Positions 1 through 8,236 of a DNA stretch of 64,000 bases are shown piece by piece. Source of the stretch: Parenemella sanctibonifatiensis (GTDB lineage Bacteria; Actinomycetota; Actinomycetes; Propionibacteriales; Propionibacteriaceae); NCBI RefSeq assembly GCF_002250565.1, contig NZ_NMVJ01000006.1:1-64000 (forward strand). The letters are read 5' to 3'. The notes beneath the pieces were generated by a model. That model was given only the letters and a program-made list of their open reading frames with translations, made no database searches and was not told the origin of the DNA. Position 1 is the stretch's first letter, and the number at the start of each line of letters is the position of its first letter. A program made the translations under genes and the position numbers.

Positions 1-96
1 CGAACCACCTGCTCCGGCGTGTGACGCTTCCTTCTGTTTGTCATGATCTGACCAGTCTCCCTGCCCGAAGCCTCGAGCAACAGGACAACTCTCACA

Positions 97-462
97 ATGA
101 CTGGACCTACAAAAGGGGGTCAGGCCAAGTGGTTCACCGATCGTGGCGTCACTGTCGAACGAGTCTTATCAGACAATGGCGGTGCCTACCGCTCGCACCT
201 GTGGCGCGACATCTGCGAGGCGCTGTCCATCAGCCCGAAGTGGACCCGCCCCTACCGGCCGCAAACCAACGGCAAGGTCGAACGCTTCCATCGCACCATG
301 GCCGACGGATGGGCTTACGCTCGCTGCTACATCAGTGAGCAGGAGCGTCGCGACGCACTCACTGACTGGTTCCACCAGTACAACCACCACCGGCCGCACA
401 CGGCCTGCGACTACCAGCCGCCCATCTCCCGATTGACCAACGTCCCCGGTCAGTACACCTAG
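97..462 (+). pseudogene. IS481-family transposase, C-terminal remnant
   Basis: The reading frame holds only the last third of a DDE transposase. It has the second catalytic Asp in SDNGGAY, the catalytic Glu in TNGKVERFHRT, the YNHHRPHTA block and the usual GQYT ending before TAG. The N-terminal helix-turn-helix and first catalytic Asp are missing, and recognisable homology starts near base 120, so the ATG at 97 is probably not the original start. No terminal inverted repeat is recognisable on either side. A protein without the first Asp cannot transpose. The frame continues after its stop directly into the next remnant, which implies that the element landed in or recombined with that gene. 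Confidence 0.85.
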
Positions 463-714
463 GCGGGGCAGGGCCGGCCGCCGACCGGCGAGGACCAAGG
501 CTGGGGTCAGCAGCCCCACCAGCAGCCGCAGGGCCAGTACGAGCTGGCAGAGCAGCCGGTGCAGCCCTATCGAGCCGACCCCTATCCGGCCATCCCGGCG
601 AGGGGTCCGCGCCCGCGCCGTCGCGGGTCGGCAGCGGCCTTGGTGATGGCAATCGGGATCGTCCTGACCTTCGTCGTCGCAGCGATTGCCATGTTCCTCA
701 TGTTCTCTGTCTGA
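463..714 (+). pseudogene. 3' remnant of a Gln-rich, single-pass membrane protein gene
   Basis: Directly after the transposase stop, the same frame stays open for 83 codons to a TGA. It encodes a Gln/Pro-rich stretch, then PYRADPYPAIPARGPRP, then one strongly hydrophobic segment ending the protein. The same order (Q-rich repeats, PYRADPYS, RGPRP, transmembrane helix) occurs at the start of the downstream M1-type peptidase, so this is a paralogous N-terminal module. No start codon or ribosome site is visible, and the 5' end seems to have been replaced by the insertion sequence. It could be the intact C-terminal part of a small tail-anchored protein whose beginning was lost. Confidence 0.6.
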
Positions 715-774
715 GGTCGTTGAAGCTCTGCGAGGCAACGCAGGTGGCACCAGCGATCTGTAATGCTGGGCGCC

Positions 775-2472
775 ATGTCACAGAACTCGGGGAACTGGCG
801 ACCGGCCAACGACGGCCAGGGGCACGCCAACCAGCAACCCCAGCAGCCGTACGGACAGCAGCCCCCGCAGCCGTACGGGCAACAGCCCCAGCAGCAGTAC
901 GGGCAGCAGCCCCAGCAGCAGGCGGCGACGCCGTACCGCGCCGATCCCTATTCGCCCACGCCGCAGCGCGGACCGCGCCCGTCCGGTCGTGGCCGCAGCG
1001 GCGGGGTGCGTGGGGCGATGATCGCCCTGATCGCCATCGTCCTGGTGATCGTGTTGCTGTTCATCGGGTTTGCCGTCTTCTTCGTGGTCGCCCGGGACTC
1101 CGTCACCCCGCCGCTGGACCCGGTCAGCCGGCCGGGTGGCACCAGCGCCGAGGATCCGTATTTCCCCCAACACGGGGCGACCGGTTACGACGCACTCGGC
1201 TACGAGGCGGACCTGACCTGGGATGAGGGCACCGACACACTCAGCGGCCACTCGACCATGACCGCGCGTCTCACCGGTGACCTCTCATCGTTGGCGCTGG
1301 ACCTGCTGCTGGAGCCCAGCGCTGTCAGCGTCGACGGCGCCGAGGCTGACTTCACGGTCGAGCGGGACCAGAAGCTGGTGGTGCAGCTGCCGGACGGCTC
1401 CCGCAGCGGCGAGGAAGTGTCGGTCCGGGTCGAGTACTCCGGCCAGCCCGGCCAGGTGACGCCCGGGGCCAATGTCCAACCCGCCTGGCACACGCAGGGC
1501 GACGAGCACATCCTGGCCGGCGAACCGGGCAGCGCCCCCTTCTGGCTGCCGACCAATGACCATCCCAGCGACCCCGCCACGTTGGACGTGACGCTGCGGG
1601 TGCGGGCCGGCGACGCCGGGCTGAGCGTCGGAGCGCTCGAGGGCCACACCACCGAGGGGGACACCGAGGTCTGGCAGTGGAGCCTGGCCGAGCCGGCGCC
1701 GACCTATGCGTACACCATCGCGGTCGGGGACTTCGAGATCGAGGAGGGGGAGGAGGACGGCCGCCCCTACCTGTACGCCGTCAGCAACCAGCTGCCGGCC
1801 GCCACCAAGGCCGAGATGTTCGAGACGCTGCGCCTCACCCCCGGCGTCATCGACGAGCTGGAGGAGCTTTACGGGACGCCCTATCCGTACGGTCAGATGG
1901 GTGGCATCGTGCCGGCCCATCGATTCTGGTTCGGGGCGCTGGAGACCGCGACCCGACCGGTCTACTTCAGCGAGATGATGACCGACCCCGACGAAGCACG
2001 CAGGATCGTCATTCACGAGTACGCCCACATGTGGGTCGGCAACACCGTCACCCCGGCGCAGTGGAAGGAGATCTTCCTCAACGAGGGGCTGGCCTCCCAC
2101 GCCGAGTGGGTCCTGGCGGAGCGCCAGGGCGGGCAACCGGCGGAGGCGATGTTGGCGACCTACTACCACCAATTGGGCAGCCGCGCAGGATTCTGGACGG
2201 TCGACCTGCGCGATCCCGGGGTGGACCACATGTTCGAGCAGGCCTACCTGCGGGGGCCGATGGCGGTCGAGGCGCTGCGCCGGGTGATCGGCGAGGATGC
2301 CTTCGCTGAGCTGATGACGGTGTGGACCGGACAGCAGGGCCCTGCCACCGTCCAGGACTTCGTGACGATGAGTCAGGATGTCTCGGGGAAGGACCTGAGC
2401 GACTTCTGGCGGGCGTGGCTGGAGGGAACCGAACCCCCGCCGAACACGGCTGAGTATGGCCTTGGGGTGTGA
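775..2472 (+). CDS. Membrane-anchored M1-family zinc metallopeptidase
   Basis: The protein is 565 aa when read from the ATG at 775 (an in-frame ATG lies 12 bases upstream). Residues about 15-45 are QPYGQQP-type repeats. A single transmembrane helix follows near residues 80-110, and the rest should lie outside the cell. The catalytic zinc motif HEYAH is at residues 414-418, and the third ligand is E437 in NEGLASH, 18 residues after the motif, the gluzincin spacing of family M1 aminopeptidases. It lacks the large C-terminal domain of PepN (about 850 aa), so it is a short M1-like form. A role in trimming extracellular peptides is inferred. The N-terminal repeat and helix match the remnant just upstream. 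Confidence 0.85.
   Translation: MSQNSGNWRPANDGQGHANQQPQQPYGQQPPQPYGQQPQQQYGQQPQQQAATPYRADPYSPTPQRGPRPSGRGRSGGVRGAMIALIAIVLVIVLLFIGFAVFFVVARDSVTPPLDPVSRPGGTSAEDPYFPQHGATGYDALGYEADLTWDEGTDTLSGHSTMTARLTGDLSSLALDLLLEPSAVSVDGAEADFTVERDQKLVVQLPDGSRSGEEVSVRVEYSGQPGQVTPGANVQPAWHTQGDEHILAGEPGSAPFWLPTNDHPSDPATLDVTLRVRAGDAGLSVGALEGHTTEGDTEVWQWSLAEPAPTYAYTIAVGDFEIEEGEEDGRPYLYAVSNQLPAATKAEMFETLRLTPGVIDELEELYGTPYPYGQMGGIVPAHRFWFGALETATRPVYFSEMMTDPDEARRIVIHEYAHMWVGNTVTPAQWKEIFLNEGLASHAEWVLAERQGGQPAEAMLATYYHQLGSRAGFWTVDLRDPGVDHMFEQAYLRGPMAVEALRRVIGEDAFAELMTVWTGQQGPATVQDFVTMSQDVSGKDLSDFWRAWLEGTEPPPNTAEYGLGV
838..922 (+). repeat. Imperfect tandem repeat coding QPYGQQPQQ units
   Basis: Three to four imperfect copies of a roughly 27-30-base unit (cagccgtacgggcaacagcc and variants) encode Gln/Tyr/Gly/Pro repeats before the transmembrane helix of the M1-type peptidase. 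Such tracts are low-complexity cytoplasmic tails and may vary in copy number between strains. Confidence 0.7.
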
Positions 2473-2514
2473 GACCGCACCCGCTGAGCGGATCAGTGGT
2501 TAGGCTCAGCAGTG

Positions 2515-3381
2515 ATGTCACACCAGTCAGCTCCGGGCCGCAGCCGAGGATTCACCATCGCCGTCGTCGCGGTGGTCATCATCGTGCTGGGCGTCGGTGC
2601 CGGCATCGTGCTCACGTCGGTGACCAACCGCAACGAGGGCACGGATCCGCCTCCCAGCGCGTCGGCGCCACTCACCACGGGCACCGGGGGAGCGACTACC
2701 GCACCGAGCCCCGCCCCGACGACCGAGCCCAGTCCCACCAGCGGCGGCACCCAGACCGCCACGGTCCCGCCGCCCAGCACGCCGGCGCAGACCCAGGGCC
2801 CGGACGCCTCGGTACGCCTGCCGCCCAGCGGTGACCTGGAATGGCAGGCCCCCGGTGATTGGCTGGCGGCCGGTCAGGACGGCAACCCGGCGCTGCCGAG
2901 CCGCTGCGTCCAGCGCAGCCTCACCTCCCAGCCCGGCATCCTCGACCTGGCCAGGCAGAACTACACGCTGGCCGCCGACGAGCGTTCCACCGCGGTGGCG
3001 ACCGTGATGATCTTCGAGACCGAGGAGCAGGCAGAACAGGCCGCCCAGCAACTGCGGGCCTGGTCGACCTCCTGCCTCAACCAGCTTGTCGCCAGCGGCA
3101 ACACCAATGTCCGCCAGCACGGCAACCACCAGGTCAGCGTGGAGGGCGGCGAGGCCGGTTTCACCGAGTTCTCCTACCTGCCGCCTGGTGCTGGCCAGGG
3201 CGATGCGGTGTTCGCCAGCCACGGCGTGATCCAGGTCGGCATCTCGGTGGCCTATCTGGTGATGGAGGTCCGCACCCCCGAGGCGCACTGGCGCTACACC
3301 GAGCAGCCCGACGAAACTGGACTGGAGTCCCATCCGATGATTCGTACGCTGCCCAAGATCGCCGGCAGGATCCAGGCATGA
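2515..3381 (+). CDS. Membrane-anchored extracellular domain protein, unknown function
   Basis: The 288-aa protein has a short positive N-terminus, one transmembrane helix at about residues 15-38, a Thr/Ser/Pro-rich linker to about residue 100, and then a folded domain of about 190 residues with two cysteines (in SRCVQ and STSCLN) that could form a disulfide. The general plan resembles the extracellular sensor domains of mycobacterial PknH-type proteins and lipoproteins, but I do not see a diagnostic motif. A TAGGCT box at 2501-2506 lies 8 bases before the ATG (GTG at 2512 is also possible), suggesting a leaderless message. It overlaps the next gene by four bases, so the two are co-translated. 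Confidence 0.7.
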   Translation: MSHQSAPGRSRGFTIAVVAVVIIVLGVGAGIVLTSVTNRNEGTDPPPSASAPLTTGTGGATTAPSPAPTTEPSPTSGGTQTATVPPPSTPAQTQGPDASVRLPPSGDLEWQAPGDWLAAGQDGNPALPSRCVQRSLTSQPGILDLARQNYTLAADERSTAVATVMIFETEEQAEQAAQQLRAWSTSCLNQLVASGNTNVRQHGNHQVSVEGGEAGFTEFSYLPPGAGQGDAVFASHGVIQVGISVAYLVMEVRTPEAHWRYTEQPDETGLESHPMIRTLPKIAGRIQA

Positions 3382-3695
3382 TCGCGGTGGTCCGGTTCCA
3401 GGTGCCCGAGGCGGGCGTGGCCGAGTTCCGCGCCCGGACTGAGGCCGCCATCGCCGTCCTGGAACAGAAGCCCGGGTTGCGCAGCATCGACTTCGGCCGC
3501 AATGTCGATGATCCGCAACTGTGGACGCTGACCAGCCGCTGGCAGGACGTCGGGAGCTACCGGCGCGCTCTTGGCGGCTACGAGTCCAAGATGGCCGTGG
3601 TTCCACTGCTGTCGCTGGCCATCGACGAACCGACAGCGTACGAGGACCCCGACGAGGTGGGACCGAATCTGCCGCGGGGGAGTCAGCTCGACTGA
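3378..3695 (+). CDS. Antibiotic biosynthesis monooxygenase (ABM)-fold protein
   Basis: This 105-aa protein begins MIAVVRFQV and contains the pattern of a small alpha/beta ferredoxin-like ABM domain: a first beta strand, a helix with FRARTEAAIAVL, EQKPGLRSIDFGRN, then LWTLTSRWQDVGSY. Family members act as cofactor-free oxygenases or heme-degrading enzymes, but many are uncharacterised and the substrate cannot be told here. The ATG overlaps the stop of the preceding gene (ATGA), so the two are translationally coupled. Length fits a single ABM domain. Confidence 0.7.
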   Translation: MIAVVRFQVPEAGVAEFRARTEAAIAVLEQKPGLRSIDFGRNVDDPQLWTLTSRWQDVGSYRRALGGYESKMAVVPLLSLAIDEPTAYEDPDEVGPNLPRGSQLD

Positions 3696-3829
3696 TCCGC
3701 CCGGCGCCGTCAGCTACTGATCGGGCGCCGACCTCACCCGATACACTGGCCACCGCGCCCCCGCTGGATCACAGGCGGGTGTTCGGGCGCTTCGCACGCC
3801 CGCCAGTTCATCGTCTCCGAAGGAGTTCC

Positions 3830-4678
3830 ATGACCAACTCTCCCTCCGTTGAATTCCACGACGGCCGCTCCATACCGCAGCTCGGCTATGGCGTGTGGCA
3901 GGTCGAGAACGACGTGGCCGCCGAGGTGGTTGTCGAGGCGCTCAAGGCCGGCTATCGCCATGTCGACACCGCGCGCGGATACAACAATGAGGCCGGGGTT
4001 GGTGCCGCTCTGAAGATCGCCGGCCTGCCCCGCGACGAGGTCTTCGTCACCTCCAAGCTGCCCAACCAGGATCAGGGCCATGACGCGGCGCTGCGCTCCT
4101 TCGACGCCACCATGGCCGACCTTGGCCTGGACGAGCTCGACCTCTACCTGATCCACTGGCCGGCCCCGGCCAAGGGTCTGGCGCTGGAGAGCTGGCAGGC
4201 CTTCATCGAGCTGCAGCAGCAGGGCCGGGTCCGGTCCATCGGCGTCTCCAACTTCCGGGTCGAGGACCTGGAGAAGCTCAAAGCTGAGACCGGTGTGGTG
4301 CCGGTGCTCAACCAGATCGAACTGCACCCCTACTTCAACCAGCCTGAGTTGCGGGAGTATCACGCCGCCAACGGCATTGTCACCGAGTCCTGGTCGCCGC
4401 TGGGGCAGGGTGGCGGTGAGCTCGAGGATCCGGTCATCACCGCGATCGCCGAGGCCCATCAGGCCACCCCGGCCCAGGTGCTGATCGCCTGGAACCTCGC
4501 GCTCGGCAACGTGGTCATTCCCAAGTCGGTCACCCCGGAGCGAATCGTCTCCAACTTCGCCTCGCTCGAGGTGAAGCTGACCGAGGAGGAGATCTCCCAG
4601 ATCACTGCCCTGCACAAGGGCGAGTCCGGCCGACAGGGCAAGAACCCCAACGACTTCGACGGCCACCAGGGCGCCTGA
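3830..4678 (+). CDS. Aldo/keto reductase
   Basis: A 282-aa NADPH-dependent carbonyl reductase of the AKR5-like group (2,5-diketo-D-gluconate reductase type). The catalytic tetrad is visible: Asp in HVDTARGY, the Tyr of the same motif, Lys in TSKLPN and His in LIHWP. The cofactor-binding end IPKSVTPERI is also present. Start is the ATG preceded by AAGGAG at 3820-3825 with a short spacer. The gene is monocistronic and followed immediately by a strong hairpin terminator. Physiological substrate unknown; these enzymes commonly detoxify aldehydes and ketones. Confidence 0.93.
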   Translation: MTNSPSVEFHDGRSIPQLGYGVWQVENDVAAEVVVEALKAGYRHVDTARGYNNEAGVGAALKIAGLPRDEVFVTSKLPNQDQGHDAALRSFDATMADLGLDELDLYLIHWPAPAKGLALESWQAFIELQQQGRVRSIGVSNFRVEDLEKLKAETGVVPVLNQIELHPYFNQPELREYHAANGIVTESWSPLGQGGGELEDPVITAIAEAHQATPAQVLIAWNLALGNVVIPKSVTPERIVSNFASLEVKLTEEEISQITALHKGESGRQGKNPNDFDGHQGA

Positions 4679-4689
4679 GTCCCTCCGGC

Positions 4690-4724
4690 AGACCCCGGGC
4701 ACCGCGCACGCGGGCCCGGGGTCT
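4690..4724 (+). terminator. Hairpin terminator after aldo/keto reductase gene
   Basis: A perfect 11-bp inverted repeat (AGACCCCGGGC and GCCCGGGGTCT) with a 13-base loop lies 11 bases past the stop codon. There is no T-tract, as is usual in high-GC actinobacteria. Confidence 0.8.
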
Positions 4725-4765
4725 CGTCATGTCTGGGGCAGTGGAAGGTCTCTCTCGAGACGTGA

Positions 4766-4888
4766 CCGCGCTCTATCTCGCTGCGGGAGGCGGCCGGCGT
4801 ACGGATCCTGCACAGTTTGGGGCGGGGCGGGACCACTGGTCAGACGGCCTGGCTGGCCGAGGCGCTGGCGGCGCTGCCGGCCGGGTGA
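4766..4888 (+). pseudogene. Possible gene remnant upstream of glyS
   Basis: In the 285-base gap before glyS, one frame is open for 40 codons between two TGA stops and has GC-rich third positions and a plausible peptide (LREAAGVRILHSLGRGGTTG then QTAWLAEALAALPAG). There is no start codon or ribosome site. It could be the tail of a deleted gene; the rest of 4725-5009 holds only the glyS leader. I do not recognise the family. Confidence 0.25.
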
Positions 4889-4997
4889 GGCTCCGGGAGC
4901 ACGTGGTGAGCGGCTGGTTGGTTCGGACAAGCCTTTGGTGGCCATCTGGACTAGCCTTGGGGCCTGACGCGCGTGCCAGCCGGGCAGGCGTACGACC

Positions 4998-5003
4998 AGG
5001 AGG
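4998..5003 (+). promoter_or_regulatory. Strong ribosome binding site of glyS
   Basis: AGGAGG lies 6 bases before the glyS ATG. A TAGCCT box near 4954 is a candidate -10, which would leave a leader of about 45 bases, too short for a T-box. Confidence 0.7.
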
Positions 5004-5009
5004 ATCCCC

Positions 5010-6407
5010 ATGGCTGAGGCCAGCCGTCTCGACACCGTCATCGCCCTGTGTAAGGACCGCGGATTTGTGTTCCCGTGCGGCGAGATCTACGGCGGTACGC
5101 GGTCGGCCTGGGACTACGGTCCCTACGGCGTCGAGCTCAAGGAGAACATCAAGCGCCAGTGGTGGAAGACGATGGTCCGTAGCCGCGAGGACGTGGTCGG
5201 GCTGGACTCCTCGGTGATCCTGCCGACCAAGGTCTGGGAGGCCTCGGGCCACCTCAAGGCGTTCGTCGACCCGCTGGTCGAGTGCAAGGCCTGCCACAAG
5301 CGTTTCCGTGCCGACCACCTGCAGGAGGAGTACGCCGAGGTCAACGGCCTCGACGACCCGGATGCGGTGGACCTGGCCGTGGTGGCCTGCCCCAACTGTG
5401 GCGCCAAGGAGAAGTGGAGCGAGCCGCGCAACTTCAACGGCCTGCTCAAGACCAACCTGGGCCCGGTCGAGGACGAGTCCGGGGTGCACTACCTGCGCCC
5501 CGAGACCGCCCAGGGCATCTTCGTGAACTTCGCCAACGTGATGACAGCGGCGCGGATGAAGCCGCCGTTCGGCATCGCCCAGACCGGCAAGTCCTTCCGC
5601 AACGAGATCACGCCTGGCAACTTCATCTTCCGCACCCGCGAGTTCGAGCAGATGGAGATGGAATTCTTCGTCAAGCCCGGCGAGGACGAGACCTGGCACG
5701 AATACTGGATGGAACAGCGCCACAACTGGTATACCGACCTTGGCATCGACCCCGAGAACCTGCGCTTCTATGAGCACCCGGCCGAGAAGCTGTCGCACTA
5801 CTCCAAGCGCACCGTCGACATCGAATACCGCTTCGGCTTCCAGGGCAGCGAATGGGGCGAACTGGAAGGCATCGCCAACCGCACCGACTTCGACCTCACC
5901 ACCCACGGTGAGCACTCCGGTCAGGTCAAGCAGCTGCAGTACTACGACCAGCAGGCCAACGAGCGCTGGACCCCCTACGTCATCGAGCCGGCGGCCGGTC
6001 TGACCCGCTCCCTGATGGCCTTCATGGTCGATGCGTACGCAGTCGAGGAAGCCCCCAACGCCAAGGGCGGCACCGACCAGCGCGCGGTGCTCAAGCTCGA
6101 CAAGCGGCTGGCACCGGTGAAGGCCGCGGTGCTGCCGTTGTCGAAGAAGGAGGACCTCGCGCCGACCGCCCAGAAGCTGGCCGCGGACCTGCGTCAGCAC
6201 TGGAACATCGACTACGACGACACCCAGTCGATCGGCCGCCGTTACCGCCGTCAGGACGAGATCGGTACGCCCTACTGCCTGACCGTGGACTTCGACAGCC
6301 TCGAGGACCAGGCCGTCACGATCCGCGACCGCGACACCATGACCCAGGAACGCGTCGCCCTGAGCCAGGTGGAGGGGTGGCTGGCGCAGCGATTGGTGGG
6401 CTGCTGA
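5010..6407 (+). CDS. glyS: Glycyl-tRNA synthetase (class II, homodimeric type)
   Basis: Charges tRNA-Gly with glycine in the cytoplasm. The 465-aa length and layout match the alpha2 form of actinobacteria and eukaryotes, not the split alpha2beta2 enzyme. The opening [25 protein letters not shown] is the typical start of the domain, [17 protein letters not shown] is class II motif 2 territory, [25 protein letters not shown] is the family signature, and the C-terminal third is the anticodon-binding domain. A four-cysteine set near residues 90-135 (CKACHKRF and [10 protein letters not shown]) is a zinc ribbon. The start is fixed by a strong AGGAGG. Its stop overlaps the dus start by one base, so the two are co-translated. 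Confidence 0.97.
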   Translation: MAEASRLDTVIALCKDRGFVFPCGEIYGGTRSAWDYGPYGVELKENIKRQWWKTMVRSREDVVGLDSSVILPTKVWEASGHLKAFVDPLVECKACHKRFRADHLQEEYAEVNGLDDPDAVDLAVVACPNCGAKEKWSEPRNFNGLLKTNLGPVEDESGVHYLRPETAQGIFVNFANVMTAARMKPPFGIAQTGKSFRNEITPGNFIFRTREFEQMEMEFFVKPGEDETWHEYWMEQRHNWYTDLGIDPENLRFYEHPAEKLSHYSKRTVDIEYRFGFQGSEWGELEGIANRTDFDLTTHGEHSGQVKQLQYYDQQANERWTPYVIEPAAGLTRSLMAFMVDAYAVEEAPNAKGGTDQRAVLKLDKRLAPVKAAVLPLSKKEDLAPTAQKLAADLRQHWNIDYDDTQSIGRRYRRQDEIGTPYCLTVDFDSLEDQAVTIRDRDTMTQERVALSQVEGWLAQRLVGC

Positions 6408-7633
6408 TGGTCGCAACCCCGGTCGCCCCGGCACCGGCCCTGCCACAGCCGTGGCCCGAGTTGGTGCTGGCGGCGCCGTCACGTTCCGCGGCGGTGACCA
6501 CCAGCGGAGTGGTGCTGGCGCCGATGGCCGGGGTGACCAATGCGGCGTACCGACAGTTGTGTCGGGAGCAGGCCGAGTCCGCGCTGCCCGAGCCACCGAA
6601 GGACGGCGACCGTACGCCGGCTCTGTTCGTCTGCGAGATGATCACCTCCCGCGGGTTGGTCGAGCGTGACGAGAAGTCGCTGTCGATGCTGGCCTTCGAC
6701 CCCGGCGAGCGGACCCGGTCGGTACAGCTCTATGGCGTCGACCCCGCGGTGATGGCCAAGGCGACCCGGATGCTGTGCGAGGAATTCGGTGTCAACCACG
6801 TCGACCTCAACTTCGGCTGCCCGGTCCCCAAGGTCACCCGGAAGGGTGGCGGCGGGGTCCTGCCCTGGAAGCGCGACCTGCTGGAGGCGATCCTGACCTC
6901 GGTGGTCGGCGCTGCCGACGAGTTCGGCGTCCCGGTCACCATGAAGACCCGGATGGGCATCGACGGTGCTCACCTGACCTATCGCGACGCCGGCAGGATC
7001 GCCGAACAGAGTGGCTGTGCGGCGATCGCGCTGCACGGCCGTACCGTCGCCCAGTCCTACAGTGGCGTGGCCGACTGGGACGCCATCGCCGATTTGGTGC
7101 AGCACGTCGACCTGCCGGTGCTCGGCAACGGTGATGTCTGGGAGGCCGACGACGCCCGGCGGATGCTCGACCACACCGGCGCTGCCGGTGTGGTCGTCGG
7201 ACGCGGTTGCCTGGGGCGGCCGTGGCTCTTCCACGACCTCGTCACGGCCTCACTGGGCCGGGACCAGGTGGCGTTGCCGACGCTGGGGGAGGTGGCCGCG
7301 ATCCTGCGGCGTCACGCGGTGCTGCTGGCCGGAATCATGGGGGAGCAGCGTGGCCTGACGGATCTGCGCAAGCACATGGCCTGGTATTTCAAGGGTTTCC
7401 CCGTCGGGGCGCTGCGGCGTCGCTTCGCGATGGTGGCGAGTCTGGCCGAGCTGGACGACCTGTTGGCCGAGTTGGATCCCGCCGCTGAGTTTCCCGAGAC
7501 CGAGCTCGGTCAGCCCCGCGGTCGGCAGGGCAGTCCCCGCGGCAAGGTGGTCATGCCGCAGGGCTGGTTGGACTCCGAGTGTGGTCTGGACCTGGACCTG
7601 GCCGACGCAGAACTGGATTCATCGGGCGGCTGA
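6407..7633 (+). CDS. dusB: tRNA-dihydrouridine synthase (DusB type)
   Basis: An FMN-dependent enzyme that reduces uridine to dihydrouridine in the tRNA D-loop. The 408-aa protein begins its TIM barrel with VLAPMAGVTNAAYRQLC, has the catalytic cysteine C138 in NFGCPVPKVTRKGGG, the FMN-contacting MKTRMGI, ALHGRT and GNGDVW strands, and a C-terminal helical tRNA-binding part with RKHMAWYFKGFP. The chosen ATG overlaps the glyS stop by one base (TGATG); about 35 extra N-terminal residues precede the barrel. Placement between glyS and dgt is common in actinobacteria. Confidence 0.95.
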   Translation: MVATPVAPAPALPQPWPELVLAAPSRSAAVTTSGVVLAPMAGVTNAAYRQLCREQAESALPEPPKDGDRTPALFVCEMITSRGLVERDEKSLSMLAFDPGERTRSVQLYGVDPAVMAKATRMLCEEFGVNHVDLNFGCPVPKVTRKGGGGVLPWKRDLLEAILTSVVGAADEFGVPVTMKTRMGIDGAHLTYRDAGRIAEQSGCAAIALHGRTVAQSYSGVADWDAIADLVQHVDLPVLGNGDVWEADDARRMLDHTGAAGVVVGRGCLGRPWLFHDLVTASLGRDQVALPTLGEVAAILRRHAVLLAGIMGEQRGLTDLRKHMAWYFKGFPVGALRRRFAMVASLAELDDLLAELDPAAEFPETELGQPRGRQGSPRGKVVMPQGWLDSECGLDLDLADAELDSSGG

Positions 7634-7647
7634 GGCCAGCTTCGGCG

Positions 7648-8157
7648 TCACTGCCCGATGACGTTGATCCACATGAACAGGGCCACCAGCGGGCCGATCA
7701 CCCCGGCGATCAGGCCGGTGACGGCCAGCGGGCGCGCGCTGTCGCGGACGGTCGCGACGATGCAGGTGATCCAACCGCCCAGTCCGGTCAAAGCAGCGAC
7801 GCCGGCCACCCCCATCATTTGAAAGACCTGCTTGATCTCTTCGTCGCCGGTGGCGGTCAGCATCAGATCAGCGGTGGGGCCCGCCGTGAGGATCAGCACC
7901 AGGGAGCTCAGCAGCACCAGGACGCCACCGACAATGCCGGCCGCAGGCGACGCCGGCTTCGGCGCGGGCGGGCGCTGCGCGGCGTACTGACCGTAGACCG
8001 GCGCGGGTGGCTGCTGCGGGGGCGGCGCCAGATAGGAGGCGCTGCCGTAGCTCTCGGGATAGTTCTGCTGAGGTGAGGCGTACCCATAGGGGTCGTCAGC
8101 TTCGGCGAAGCCGTACGGGTTGTCGTGCCCGGTGTACGGATTGTCCTGCTCGCTCAC
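7648..8157 (-). CDS. Small multi-pass membrane protein with Tyr/Pro-rich N-terminus
   Basis: A 169-aa protein with a GTG start 6-8 bases after GAGGAGGG. The first 80 residues are repetitive and rich in Asn, Pro, Tyr and Gln (DNPYTGHDNPYG, DDPYGY). Three hydrophobic helices follow at roughly 85-110, 125-150 and 153-168. This layout is shared by many small actinobacterial membrane proteins whose cytoplasmic tails are thought to be disordered scaffolds. No catalytic motif and no firm family. It is transcribed away from dgt and ends 14 bases past the convergent dus stop. Confidence 0.7.
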   Translation of the reverse strand: MSEQDNPYTGHDNPYGFAEADDPYGYASPQQNYPESYGSASYLAPPPQQPPAPVYGQYAAQRPPAPKPASPAAGIVGGVLVLLSSLVLILTAGPTADLMLTATGDEEIKQVFQMMGVAGVAALTGLGGWITCIVATVRDSARPLAVTGLIAGVIGPLVALFMWINVIGQ

Positions 8158-8236
8158 GGTGCCCTCCTCGTCTGGAGCCCCAGCCTTGTCTCGGAGCAGG
8201 GCCAAGTGTAGTGACACATGGGTTGCTAGCGTGGTG

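Noticed and set aside
4725-5009. A T-box riboswitch in front of glyS
   Set aside because: No T-box bulge sequence or antiterminator is visible, and the candidate promoter leaves only about 45 bases of leader.
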